Source: an uncultured Eubacterium sp. (GTDB lineage: Bacteria; Bacillota; Clostridia; Peptostreptococcales; Anaerovoracaceae). From it: 23,218 nucleotides of DNA. The notes under the pieces are model-generated. The model was not told where the DNA came from. It saw only the letters and a list, made by a program, of their open reading frames with translations, and searched no databases. Shown one piece after another: positions 1-8,223 of the stretch (position 1 is its first letter; each line of letters opens with the position of its first letter). The stretch covers positions 1 through 23,218 of the forward strand of contig CABUXV010000035.1 of NCBI GenBank assembly GCA_902495595.1, read 5' to 3'. The position numbers and the translations under genes were made by a program.

Positions 1-521
1 ATATAAAGAAGATTCATGATTTAGATCCAAAGAGACAGATATATATTACGGCGGACCATGGAATGAATCAGAAAACGACTATTGTAAATTTCCCTATGAT
101 TTGTAAGCGGGAGGGATTCGATGTGTTTTGTCTTCCGCCTTTGAAGGACAGATATATAGAAAATCATATATATCAGGAAGGCGGTATGATATATGTATTT
201 TTGAAGAATAAAGCTCAGTCGGAAGCTTTTTATGAATTTGCGTGCAGTCACCCTGCTGTTGAGCAGGTCCTCAATAAAGAAGAGGCGTCCAGGATTTATC
301 ATCTGCCTGAAGAAAAAATAGGAGATTATGTGCTGTTATCTAAAAAAGACGCAGCCTTTGGAGAGTCGGAAGAGGAAATGATTCATACAGATGAATCGAG
401 GACTCATGGTTCACTATACGAAAGGGAAATTCCGCTTATAGCCTTTAACCCTGAGAAAAATTCGTCATGCTATGAATACCATAAGGATATTACATCAATT
501 CTGTTTGAATCTTTGAAATAG
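1..521 (+). CDS. Phosphonoacetate hydrolase-like AlkP-superfamily protein, 3' end only
   Basis: The reading frame is open to the left edge (first full codon at position 3), so the N-terminal part lies outside the window; the ATG at 63 is internal. The visible C-terminal part has the alkaline-phosphatase-superfamily metal-binding motif TADHGM (bases 45-65) and a later THGSLYE motif, which gives the last metal-binding His. Between them is a stretch reading VEQVLNKEEA then LPEEKIGDYVLL, which resembles the corresponding segment of phosphonoacetate hydrolase (PhnA-type), a zinc enzyme cleaving phosphonoacetate to acetate and phosphate. A general type I phosphodiesterase/nucleotide pyrophosphatase is the main alternative, because substrate residues in the N-terminal half cannot be seen. 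A strong terminator follows, so this is the last gene of its transcript. Confidence 0.75.
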   Translation, partial: IKKIHDLDPKRQIYITADHGMNQKTTIVNFPMICKREGFDVFCLPPLKDRYIENHIYQEGGMIYVFLKNKAQSEAFYEFACSHPAVEQVLNKEEASRIYHLPEEKIGDYVLLSKKDAAFGESEEEMIHTDESRTHGSLYEREIPLIAFNPEKNSSCYEYHKDITSILFESLK

Positions 522-546
522 ATTTAACGATAAAAGATAAATTTTG

Positions 547-585
547 AAACACCATGCTTGATTGTAAAAGTATGGTGTTTTATTT
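547..585 (+). terminator. Rho-independent terminator of the phosphonoacetate hydrolase-like gene
   Basis: A 13-bp stem pairs 547-559 with 568-580 (one G-U pair) around an 8-nt loop, followed by TTATTTT. It lies 25 bases after the stop codon of the upstream gene and separates it from the comEA promoter. Confidence 0.85.
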
Positions 586-625
586 TGCAAAAAACAAAAA
601 AATGGAATAATATGTAAAAAATGCA

Positions 626-654
626 TTGACAGAAGATGTAATTATATGTAAAAT
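626..654 (+). promoter_or_regulatory. Sigma-A promoter for comEA
   Basis: A consensus TTGACA (626-631) is followed by exactly 17 bases and TAAAAT (649-654). It sits 38 bases before the comEA start, just upstream of an extended ribosome binding site (AGGAGGAAAGGAG, 672-684). Confidence 0.75.
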
Positions 655-692
655 AATGTAAAATAAATCGTAGGAGGAAAGGAGATGATAGA

Positions 693-1337
693 ATGAAAAA
701 GCTGCTGGAATTTATAGATAAAAATCCAAGACTGCCCAAATTTGTAAAAGACAATAAGGATTTGCTTTTAAAGGCAGCAGCTGTAATTTTAGTAATGGTT
801 CTTTCGTTTGCAGTCTTTGTTTTAAACGAAAGTGAGGACGGGACAGCGCAGATACAGGAAAAGGATGAGTTGGAAATATCGGATAGCAAATCTATTTTTA
901 TAGATGTAGGAGGTGAGGTTAAAAAGCCTACAGTTGTAGAACTTTCTGATGGAAGCAGAGTTGCGGATGCGATAGAAGCGGCAGGAGGAATTACCGATAA
1001 AGCTGATTTGACGGATATAAACAGGGCGGCATTTGTAAGCGATGGCGAGAAAATTTTTATTCCTTCAATAATAGAAGAAGAAACAGCTCTCATAGGGGAA
1101 TACGGTGATAATAATACTCGTCAGCAAGGCGCTGTTTATTCGGATGGAAAGGTCAATATTAATACTGCTGATTCCGACCAGCTGCAGGAGTTAAACGGAG
1201 TGGGTCCTGCTACAGCTGAGAAAATAATTGCTTACAGAAATGAAAACGGGAGGTTCAAATCAACGGAGGATATTAAGAATGTATCAGGAATAGGTGATAA
1301 AACATATGAAAAATTCAAGGATAAAATCAAAGTCTAA
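693..1337 (+). CDS. comEA: ComEA-type membrane DNA-binding protein (SLBB + helix-hairpin-helix)
   Basis: This is a 214-residue DNA receptor of the competence uptake machinery, anchored in the cell membrane and expected to bind incoming duplex DNA outside the cell. Residues about 25-45 form one membrane segment. An SLBB domain follows (about 65-130; IFIDVGGEVKKP to IFIPSI). The C-terminus carries paired helix-hairpin-helix motifs (about 150-214), with VNINTAD, LNGVGPATAEKIIAYR and VSGIGDKTYEKF. Domain order and length match the family. The start has a strong ribosome binding site at the right distance. The usual partners comEB and comEC do not follow; an adhesin gene comes 23 bases later with no promoter visible between them, so the two are probably co-transcribed. 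Whether the cell is naturally competent cannot be judged from this gene alone. Confidence 0.92.
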   Translation: MKKLLEFIDKNPRLPKFVKDNKDLLLKAAAVILVMVLSFAVFVLNESEDGTAQIQEKDELEISDSKSIFIDVGGEVKKPTVVELSDGSRVADAIEAAGGITDKADLTDINRAAFVSDGEKIFIPSIIEEETALIGEYGDNNTRQQGAVYSDGKVNINTADSDQLQELNGVGPATAEKIIAYRNENGRFKSTEDIKNVSGIGDKTYEKFKDKIKV

Positions 1338-1360
1338 AAAATTTTGCGAAAGATGAGGCA

Positions 1361-3208
1361 ATGAGGATGTATGAGAAAAAGGGGAATTTAAAAAAGGGAT
1401 TAATTGTTTTTCTTATCATAGGTGTAATGATAGCGGGATATTTGTCGGCAGCTGATAGTTCTGACGCCCTTGAGGCAGGCGATATAGCCAAAGTATCTTT
1501 TGACGGATACTTGATGGGAGTGGAAAATAAATACTATACTATGGACTTAAACGGCAATGTGATTTTTTATAAACAGGATGGAAGTACCTATACTGAAAAA
1601 GTATCAGGCAAAGAACTTTCCAAAAGACGTCATATGATACTTACGGACGCATCTACAGGGGAAAAACGGGAAGGTTATTGTGTAGAATTTGATGCCGAAA
1701 TAAAAGCAAGCGCATCCTATACTTCAGGGGGATATTTAAACGATACTATTTATTTTCAGAATTTACCGCAGGATATAAAGAAATTAATTTTGGCAGTAAC
1801 ATACTATGGTCAAAACGGGAGCAATAAACTGCCGGTATCGGGAGTAAATGATGAAGATTATTATTTCGCTACTCAGATGCTTATATGGGAAGTTCAGCAG
1901 CAGATACGAGTATTTGAAAGAGATTCAAAAGGAAAGATAACGGACACGAAACTGATTGATAATCACGGTATGGAGAAAGATTTTTTTTATCGGTACATAA
2001 AAGGAAGAGCAGCGGAGAAATGCTATAATTACATTGTTGAAAATATGAAAAAACATTTTGTCACACCTGACTTTATAGGTGAAAGCGCTGATAAAGCAAA
2101 GCCTGTTATATTAAAATACAGTATGGAATCAGGCGATTGGAGAGGTGAAGCAACAGATGCAATCAGTGAGTTTAACATGAAGTGGAGCGACAATGAAATA
2201 GGGTATTCAAAGGAAAAAAGCGTTCATAAATTTAAAAGTAAAAATCCTATTTCGGGAGAAAAGGTTATAAAGGTAAAACGAAAGACAGATGAAGGGTCTT
2301 CTGCTGAAAATCTGCTGATATGGAATAATAATGTAGATAAGAACCTGCAAGTCGTTGCAACAGGTTCCGCATCGCCTCCGGAATTTTATATGAGGATGAA
2401 GACAGATGTGCCTGCTGAAGTAACTGTAATAAAACAGGATAGTGAGACAGGCAAAACAGTACCTTTGCCGGGAACGGAATATAAGATAAAATGTGTAGAC
2501 ATTGACAGATATGTATCTGAGGGAATGAAAAATCCGAAAGGCGATGTATATGTCACAGATAAGGAAGGCAAAGTCACTGTAGGTCAGAAGCTTCAGGCAG
2601 GCAGCTATATTTTAGAGGAAATAAAGGCGCCAAAGGGTTACGTGGTAGCAAAAAATAGTTTAAACTTTACAGTTGACGGTGTAAAAGATAAGTTTAATGT
2701 GGTTCAGAAGAATATACCTCAAAAAGGTATAATAACCATAAAAAAGGTAGGAGAATACAGATATAAAGAAAACTGGGCGGATATCAGGGAAAAGGCCATG
2801 GGAGGGATAGATTTCGATATTATTGCTCTAGCTGATATAATAACGCCTGATGGAACGGTAAGAGCTGAAAAAGGTGATATTGTCGATACAGTGAGAACTG
2901 ACTTCAATGGCAATGTAAGCAGCGATAGATTATATCTGGGTCCTTATAATGTGGTAGAGAAAGATGCGCCTGTAGAATATAGGATAAGCGAGCCTATAAA
3001 TATAGCTCTTGTTTATTCGGATCAAAATGTGGAAGTAATAGAAAAAGAAATAAACGTACTTAACCGCCTTAAAAGAACGACTGACAGCATTGATAGTTCT
3101 CCCAGAACAGGCGATGAAAGCAATATGGCATCTGTAATGCTGATAATGGTGCTATCCTTAACGGCTATGATGATTGTTGCTGTAGTTTCAAGAATAAGAA
3201 AAAGTTAA
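1361..3208 (+). CDS. Cys-Gln thioester, Cna-B domain surface adhesin with SPRTG sortase signal
   Basis: This is a secreted, wall-anchored protein of about 615 residues. An N-terminal signal segment (about 11-31) is followed by a thioester domain: Cys107 (in GYCVEF) and Gln172 (in ATQMLIWEV) fit the conserved Cys and TQxxxW Gln that form an internal thioester able to bond covalently to host targets. Two Cna-B/SpaA-like domains follow. The first (about 350-452) has likely isopeptide residues Lys358, Glu419/420 and Asn451; the second (about 455-570) has Lys461, Glu533 and Asn568. The C-terminus has SPRTG (580-584), a hydrophobic stretch and RIRKS, a sorting signal like the SPxTG motifs of Clostridioides sortase B. 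ATG 1361 has GAGG only two bases before it; the in-frame ATG at 1367 is better spaced and is probably the true start. No sortase gene is in the window. Confidence 0.88.
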   Translation: MRMYEKKGNLKKGLIVFLIIGVMIAGYLSAADSSDALEAGDIAKVSFDGYLMGVENKYYTMDLNGNVIFYKQDGSTYTEKVSGKELSKRRHMILTDASTGEKREGYCVEFDAEIKASASYTSGGYLNDTIYFQNLPQDIKKLILAVTYYGQNGSNKLPVSGVNDEDYYFATQMLIWEVQQQIRVFERDSKGKITDTKLIDNHGMEKDFFYRYIKGRAAEKCYNYIVENMKKHFVTPDFIGESADKAKPVILKYSMESGDWRGEATDAISEFNMKWSDNEIGYSKEKSVHKFKSKNPISGEKVIKVKRKTDEGSSAENLLIWNNNVDKNLQVVATGSASPPEFYMRMKTDVPAEVTVIKQDSETGKTVPLPGTEYKIKCVDIDRYVSEGMKNPKGDVYVTDKEGKVTVGQKLQAGSYILEEIKAPKGYVVAKNSLNFTVDGVKDKFNVVQKNIPQKGIITIKKVGEYRYKENWADIREKAMGGIDFDIIALADIITPDGTVRAEKGDIVDTVRTDFNGNVSSDRLYLGPYNVVEKDAPVEYRISEPINIALVYSDQNVEVIEKEINVLNRLKRTTDSIDSSPRTGDESNMASVMLIMVLSLTAMMIVAVVSRIRKS

Positions 3209-3245
3209 TTTTGACAAATTGATTTTTGACAGGAAAATGATGTGT

Positions 3246-3300
3246 AAAAACTTATGCAATGTTTGCTGTATGCAGACTCAATGCATAAGTTTTTATTTTA
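3246..3300 (+). terminator. Rho-independent terminator after the adhesin gene
   Basis: A 13-bp perfect stem pairs 3246-3258 with 3282-3294, with a loop that can itself fold (CTGTATGCAG), followed by a T-rich tract. The sigma-54 promoter of the next operon begins immediately after it. Confidence 0.75.
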
Positions 3301-3301
3301 T

Positions 3302-3317
3302 TGGCATAAAACTTGCT
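3302..3317 (+). promoter_or_regulatory. Sigma-54 (-24/-12) promoter of the pepD-like/MFS operon
   Basis: TGGCATAAAACTTGCT fits the sigma-54 consensus TGGCAC-N5-TTGCW with exact spacing between the GG (3303-3304) and GC (3315-3316). A transcript would start near 3328, about 95 bases before the dipeptidase start. The presence of a sigma-54 activator as the third co-directional gene (6266-7726) supports the call. Confidence 0.75.
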
Positions 3318-3423
3318 TTTTAAATATTTAAATAAAAAATGCAAGCGCGCATAAAATGGCATTTATTATTTTTCAGGCTTAAGTCACGGTAAAGTTATAT
3401 CTCAATTGTGAAGGAGGACTTTT

Positions 3424-4887
3424 ATGAGATATGTTTTAGACCATGAAGGAAAAATGTACAGAAAATATTTTGAAGATATTGCCAGTATCCCTCATGAATC
3501 TTTTAATGAAAAGCAGCTGTCGGATTATATCGTTGATTTTGCCAAGAAGCGAAATCTCTGGTGCCATCAGGACGAGGTGTATAACGTTATTGTAAAAAAG
3601 CAGGCTTCGAAAGGATATGAGAATCATGATCCGGTTATAATACAGGGGCATATAGATATGGTTTGTGTGAAAACGCCTGATTCAAAACATGATTTTGATA
3701 AAGATTCACTGGAATTATATGTCGAAAACGGATTTTTAAAGGCAAAGGACACAACATTAGGAGCTGACTGCGGTCATGGCATATCTTATATGCTGTCTGT
3801 TTTGGATGATGATAATTTACAGCATCCGCCGCTTGAATGTCTTTTTACAGTGCAGGAGGAAGTGGGAATAGGAGGTCCTAAATACATTGATTATTCTCTT
3901 CTGGAAGGGCGACGTATGATTGCGACAGACAGCATGGAAGAAGGGTCTCCTGAGATGTCAACTACAAGCGTTGTGGGAGGAGTATTTCAAAAGAAAGTTA
4001 CAATAGATAAGATCTCGCAGGTAAGTACATATAGGATAAGCGTCGGAGGATTGACAGGCGGACATGCGGCCGTAGATATAAATAAATGCAGAGCCAATGC
4101 CATAAAGATATTGGTTAGAGCTGCATATGAAATATTAAAAAAAGCGGACATAAGGATATGCAGTATAAGAGGGGGGACGCTTAAAAATAATATACCTGAT
4201 GAAGCGGAACTTGTTTTTTGCATTAAAGATAATGGAAAAACTGAATTATACGATGAAATTCTGGAAGAAATTATCAAAAAATTTGATTGTGACATTAAAT
4301 TTGAGTACAGAAAAAGTGATAAGAATATATTTATAAACCTTGAGAAAACTGAACATGTTTCACCGGCAGTTGATGAAAAGGATTCGAGAGATATTATTAA
4401 ATGGATTATGGAAATTCCTACAGGTACATATATGACTGATTGTGAGGATATGACTTTTCCATGGACATCAAGGAATTTAGGTACATTGGAATTATCAGAC
4501 GGCAGGATTCTGGCAGGATATATGTTCAGAAGCTGTCTTAAATCTCATATAGAGATGATGTTTGATGAGCTCAATGTACTGGCAGAACTTTTTGGCGCAG
4601 AGTGGAAGGAAGAATACAGCTATCCCGGATATGTGGTTGAAGAGGGAACTCCTATGTATAAAGCATATGAAGAGGTGTACAGAGAGATGTCGGGAAAAGA
4701 ATTAAAACCTCACCATATCCATGCAGGAACCGATGTGGGAACCATAATGGAAAATCTGGGCGGCCGGCTTGATGTAGTTGGAATAGGACCTAATACATAT
4801 AAATTCCACACTCCTGATGAACAGCTGGATATAGCTTCTTACGACAGAGTGTACGGTTATATTGTTGAAATGCTTAAAAGGTTATAG
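3424..4887 (+). CDS. pepD: M20C aminoacyl-histidine-type dipeptidase (PepD-like)
   Basis: This 487-residue cytosolic zinc dipeptidase is of the Xaa-His/beta-alanyl-histidine dipeptidase family. The metal-binding residues of the M20 fold are in order: His76 and Asp78 (GHIDMV), Asp115 (LGADCGHG), Glu145/Glu146 (QEEVG), Asp169 (ATDSMEEG) and His462 (KFHTPDE). Length and C-terminal signature (AGTDVGTI) match PepD. The Cys and His in GADCGHG differ from the common GADNGIG form, so side-chain preference may differ. The ribosome binding site AAGGAGG is well placed. It is the first gene after a sigma-54 promoter and lies 44 bases before an MFS transporter, so it probably hydrolyses a small peptide or peptide-like compound that the transporter imports. 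Exact substrate unknown. Confidence 0.88.
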   Translation: MRYVLDHEGKMYRKYFEDIASIPHESFNEKQLSDYIVDFAKKRNLWCHQDEVYNVIVKKQASKGYENHDPVIIQGHIDMVCVKTPDSKHDFDKDSLELYVENGFLKAKDTTLGADCGHGISYMLSVLDDDNLQHPPLECLFTVQEEVGIGGPKYIDYSLLEGRRMIATDSMEEGSPEMSTTSVVGGVFQKKVTIDKISQVSTYRISVGGLTGGHAAVDINKCRANAIKILVRAAYEILKKADIRICSIRGGTLKNNIPDEAELVFCIKDNGKTELYDEILEEIIKKFDCDIKFEYRKSDKNIFINLEKTEHVSPAVDEKDSRDIIKWIMEIPTGTYMTDCEDMTFPWTSRNLGTLELSDGRILAGYMFRSCLKSHIEMMFDELNVLAELFGAEWKEEYSYPGYVVEEGTPMYKAYEEVYREMSGKELKPHHIHAGTDVGTIMENLGGRLDVVGIGPNTYKFHTPDEQLDIASYDRVYGYIVEMLKRL

Positions 4888-4931
4888 CAAGAGTAATTAA
4901 ATTAGATGATTATTTTGATTAGGAGGAAAAT

Positions 4932-6179
4932 ATGAAAAATATTCAATTAAGACAAAACAATAGATTTTTTTATGGTTGGATAAACGTTATTATGGGGCTT
5001 TTGCTTATGACTTTTGCTTATGTGGGATTTGTATCGCTTACCAGTGTATTTGTGCTTCCGGTAACAGCAGATTTGGGATTTGAACGGGGAGACTGGATGA
5101 CATATATGGTGATATTATCCTTGTCCTGCGTTGTATTTTCTCCTGTTTTGGGAAAACTTATGGGCAAAGGACGGCTTAAAATGTGGGTCGCTTTATCCTG
5201 TTTACTTGGATTTATAGGATATATCGGATTTTCCAGAGCAGAGTCTTTAGCAGCCTTTTACATTTTCGCCGTAGTGCTGGGAATAGGATTTGCAGGAACT
5301 GCGCCGATGCCTGTCTCCATACTTATAAACAAATGGTTTGGAGGAAAGGTACGCGGTACTGCTACAGGAATTGCGTTTTTAGGAAGCGGCCTTGGAGGGA
5401 TGATACTTTCTCCGATTCTGAATTTCATAATCACAGGCAGCGGATGGAGAATGGGTTATGTGGCGCTGGGAATAGTATTTATAATATTAATGGTACTTGT
5501 ACTGCTTTTAATAAATGATAATCCGCAGTCAAAGGGATTTGAAAGAATGGGTGAAAATGAAGTGGAAACACTTCCTGATGGTAAAGATAAAAAAGGAAAA
5601 AATCTTGCTCAGGCAATGAAAACGCCGGAATTTTATTTTGCATTGCTTTCGACTGTACTTGTAGTATTGGCATCGAGCGCTATTTTAGCCAATTCTGTGG
5701 CATATTTTGTAGGATGCGGTATAGCAGAAGGAAAGGCTGCGTCCCTTCATGGTCTTCTCCTGGGGTCTTTGATTTTAGGCAAACCATTAGTAGGAATAAT
5801 TACTGACAGAGTTGGAGTCAAAGCAAGTTCCGTAATAGTTACAGTAATCTTTGCTATGACTTTTGCTATGCTGTTTATAATGCCTCAGGCTGCGGGTATA
5901 TTAGTATTTGCAGTAATACTTTGCTACGGACTGGGCGGTCCTACAATAACTGTTATTCCGCCTCTGATGGTGAACGGGTTATTTGGAGACAAAGATTATG
6001 GAACTCTTGTTGGAGTAATGAATATGGCAACCAGCATAGGAGGAGCTTTTGGAGGAACTGTTGCAGCTAAAGTTTATGATATGACGGGAAGTTACTCCAG
6101 CTTTTGGATAGTCGCATGTGCAGCTGTTTTATTTGCGGCATTATTTAGATTTATTGCATTTAAAATAAGCAAATCGTAG
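4932..6179 (+). CDS. MFS transporter of the oxalate/formate antiporter (OFA)-like type
   Basis: This 415-residue protein has about twelve hydrophobic helices and a hydrophilic central loop near residues 200-220, the usual major facilitator layout. The N-terminus FYGWINVIMGLL and the following segment ending in LPVTADLGFERGDW are typical of the OFA-like MFS group, whose members carry carboxylates and related small anions. The ribosome binding site AGGAGG is well placed. It sits in the same transcript as the upstream M20C dipeptidase, without an intervening terminator, under the sigma-54 promoter at 3302. This suggests it moves the substrate or a product of that enzyme. Family membership is well supported; the cargo is not known. 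Confidence 0.85.
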   Translation: MKNIQLRQNNRFFYGWINVIMGLLLMTFAYVGFVSLTSVFVLPVTADLGFERGDWMTYMVILSLSCVVFSPVLGKLMGKGRLKMWVALSCLLGFIGYIGFSRAESLAAFYIFAVVLGIGFAGTAPMPVSILINKWFGGKVRGTATGIAFLGSGLGGMILSPILNFIITGSGWRMGYVALGIVFIILMVLVLLLINDNPQSKGFERMGENEVETLPDGKDKKGKNLAQAMKTPEFYFALLSTVLVVLASSAILANSVAYFVGCGIAEGKAASLHGLLLGSLILGKPLVGIITDRVGVKASSVIVTVIFAMTFAMLFIMPQAAGILVFAVILCYGLGGPTITVIPPLMVNGLFGDKDYGTLVGVMNMATSIGGAFGGTVAAKVYDMTGSYSSFWIVACAAVLFAALFRFIAFKISKS

Positions 6180-6196
6180 TGATTTATGAGATAATC

Positions 6197-6236
6197 ATAT
6201 AAGTCAGGTCTTTGTGTACCTGGCTTGTATGTTTTA
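6197..6236 (+). terminator. Hairpin after the MFS gene, probable weak terminator
   Basis: A 13-bp stem pairs 6197-6209 with 6218-6230 (two G-U pairs) around an 8-nt loop. Only GTTTTAC follows, so termination may be partial and allow read-through into the activator gene. Confidence 0.5.
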
Positions 6237-6265
6237 CAGGTGTATAATAAGCGGGGAGGTTCGTT

Positions 6266-7726
6266 ATGTCCGGTAAAAGTTCAGAGCTTAAGAATTTTTT
6301 TAAAAATTTGGGAGATTTGTTTGGCATAGATGACTTTGAAGATAAAACTTTGGATGAAATGTATGAAATCTGCAAGAAATTAAAAAACGAAAGAGACAGA
6401 TATTATCATGCAATGGACAATTGTGCTGATAGTTTTCATATAACTGATAAAAAAGGGAAGATTATTTTTGTAAACAAAGCCTTTGAAAAGAAGACCAAGG
6501 TTAACCGCGATTATATATTGGGGAAAAATGTTTCCGATATGGAGAAAAAAGGATTTTATAAACCGTCGGCGCCCAGGCTGGCTCTAAAAGAGAAACGCAG
6601 CCTTACTATTATACAGACAGGGGTAGGAGGGGATGCTATAGTTACGGCAACTCCCGTTAAAAATGATGAAGGTGATATTGATATATGCGTTAGCAATGCA
6701 AGGTTTATGGATGAGCTCACTATGCTTAACAGGTATTATCATGAAAAAGAAAGTAGAAAATCAAGAAGTGAAAAGAAAGAAATAATCTCAAATGATGAAA
6801 ATATAGCAGCGCTTTATAAATTCGCAAATCAGATAGCTGATTCTGATTCCAGTGTCTTAATTACAGGAGAAACAGGTACAGGAAAAAGCCTTATAGCGAA
6901 ATATATACATGATAACAGCAGCCGGGCTAAAAGCAGATTTGTTGAAATAAATTGTGCGGCAGTGCCTGAAAATCTTATTGAATCAGAGCTTTTCGGATAT
7001 GAGTCGGGAGCTTTCTCGGGAGCGAAAAGAGGCGGCAAGGCAGGACTTTTCGAAATTGCTGACAAAGGAACGCTGTTTCTGGATGAAATCGGTGATATGC
7101 CTTTAAATTTGCAGGTTAAACTATTATCAGTCATACAAAATAAGAAGATAGTACGTATAGGAGGGGTACATGAGAAAAAAATAGATGTTAGAATAATTAC
7201 GGCGACAAACAGAAACCTGGAAAAGATGATGGATAATGGACAGTTCAGAGAAGACCTTTATTACAGAATCAATGTGATACCTCTTTATATGCCGGCTTTA
7301 AGGGAGCGAAAAAAAGATATAAATAATTTTATCTGCACGTTTTTGGATTATTTTAATAAAAAATACGATAAAAGTGTAAAAATAGATGAAAAAATAATAT
7401 CAATACTGAACAGATACAGTTTCCCGGGAAATATAAGGGAGCTTGAAAATTTAATTGAACGTCTTGTTGTTACGGCAGAAGGATATGAAATAAAAGAAGA
7501 TGATATACCCAATAATATAAAACTTGCAGTTGAAAATCCGCAAGAAGATATAAAAGTAAACAGGATACTGCCTCTTAAAGAGGCTCTGGAGAAGACCGAG
7601 GAGCAGCTTGTAAGAATGGCTTTTGAAGAGAAAGGCAGTACCTATAAAGTAGCGAAGCTTCTTAAAATAAGTCAATCGGGGGCAAGCAGAAAATATTTAA
7701 AGTATATAAAAGATGAAAAGAAATGA
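6266..7726 (+). CDS. Sigma-54-dependent activator, PAS-AAA+-HTH (module A)
   Basis: This 486-residue enhancer-binding protein remodels sigma-54 RNA polymerase using ATP. Residues about 43-150 form a PAS-type sensor. The AAA+ domain (about 174-400) has Walker A GETGTGKS (201-208), the sigma-54 contact loop as GAFSGA (248-253) instead of GAFTGA, Walker B TLFLDE (269-274), and the later FREDLYYR and PGNIRELEN motifs. The C-terminus (about 445-480) ends in a helix-turn-helix (STYKVAKLLKISQSGASRKYL). There is no response-regulator receiver domain, so a small ligand sensed by PAS is the likely input. It lies downstream of the dipeptidase and MFS genes and is the obvious candidate to activate the sigma-54 promoter at 3302. 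GGGGAGG precedes the ATG. Confidence 0.9.
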   Translation: MSGKSSELKNFFKNLGDLFGIDDFEDKTLDEMYEICKKLKNERDRYYHAMDNCADSFHITDKKGKIIFVNKAFEKKTKVNRDYILGKNVSDMEKKGFYKPSAPRLALKEKRSLTIIQTGVGGDAIVTATPVKNDEGDIDICVSNARFMDELTMLNRYYHEKESRKSRSEKKEIISNDENIAALYKFANQIADSDSSVLITGETGTGKSLIAKYIHDNSSRAKSRFVEINCAAVPENLIESELFGYESGAFSGAKRGGKAGLFEIADKGTLFLDEIGDMPLNLQVKLLSVIQNKKIVRIGGVHEKKIDVRIITATNRNLEKMMDNGQFREDLYYRINVIPLYMPALRERKKDINNFICTFLDYFNKKYDKSVKIDEKIISILNRYSFPGNIRELENLIERLVVTAEGYEIKEDDIPNNIKLAVENPQEDIKVNRILPLKEALEKTEEQLVRMAFEEKGSTYKVAKLLKISQSGASRKYLKYIKDEKK

Positions 7727-7736
7727 TAACCCAAAA

Positions 7737-7776
7737 AATAAATACGGCAACCCAAACATGGGTTGCCGTATTTATT
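7737..7776. terminator. Bidirectional terminator between the module A activator and the DtxR-like gene
   Basis: A perfect 18-bp stem pairs 7737-7754 with 7759-7776 around the loop AACA. Read on the minus strand the stem runs into TTTATTTTTT, an excellent U-tract for the deoD-dtxR transcript. On the plus strand it ends the activator transcript. Confidence 0.88.
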
Positions 7777-7845
7777 AAGTGGTTTCAATGTATTGGTTAC
7801 GTCCTATGAGTTAAAGCAGGATAAAAGCGACCCTTTTTTGGGTTG

Positions 7846-8211
7846 TTATATTTTTTCATTGAGTTCTTTGAGTTTTTCGAAAGTTTCTTGGCTGATGTAA
7901 TGTTCGACTCTGCACGCATCAGTTGAAGCGTTTTTATCTGATACTCCTATTTTTTGAAAAAACTCAGTGAGAAGAGAATGACGTTCATATACGCTTTTAG
8001 CTATAGCAAGTCCTTCATCAGTCAGAAAAATGTGGCCGTCTTCATTTCTTTGAATATACCCATTTGTTTCCAGCTGTTTCATAGCTATACTTACGCTGGG
8101 TTTTGAAAATCCGAGGTGATTTACGATATCTATGGCTCGGACTTGTCCTTTTTCATTTTTTAAAATTAAAATGGATTCCAGATAGTTTTCTGCAGATTCT
8201 AAAATTTTCAA
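7846..8211 (-). CDS. DtxR/MntR-family metal-responsive regulator, short form
   Basis: This is a 121-residue DNA-binding repressor-type protein. The winged helix-turn-helix is at about 22-65 (AIDIVNHLGFSKPSVSIAMKQLE) and the metal-binding/dimer helices at about 70-121. Family metal ligands are recognisable as Glu12, His78, Glu103 and His104. Cys100 occupies the place of DtxR Cys102 rather than MntR Glu99, and Asn9 stands where MntR has Asp8 and DtxR has Met10. The C-terminal SH3-like domain of DtxR is absent, as in MntR. The start is a TTG with AGGAGG eight bases upstream. It lies only 12 bases after deoD, in one transcript. Metal specificity (Mn, Fe or other) cannot be assigned. Confidence 0.85.
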   Translation of the reverse strand: MKILESAENYLESILILKNEKGQVRAIDIVNHLGFSKPSVSIAMKQLETNGYIQRNEDGHIFLTDEGLAIAKSVYERHSLLTEFFQKIGVSDKNASTDACRVEHYISQETFEKLKELNEKI

Positions 8212-8223
8212 TTTATTTTCCTC

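Noticed and set aside
524..1093. Long minus-strand frame opposite comEA
   Set aside because: Ser/Thr-rich product typical of an antisense shadow; the plus strand encodes a clear ComEA with promoter and ribosome binding site.
3341..3380. AAATGC...GCATTT hairpin in the leader of the pepD-like gene as a riboswitch or attenuator
   Set aside because: Only a 6-bp stem with a 16-base loop; no known riboswitch signature.
6243..6248. TATAAT upstream of the module A activator as a separate promoter
   Set aside because: No -35 at usable spacing, and the start would fall inside the ribosome binding site.
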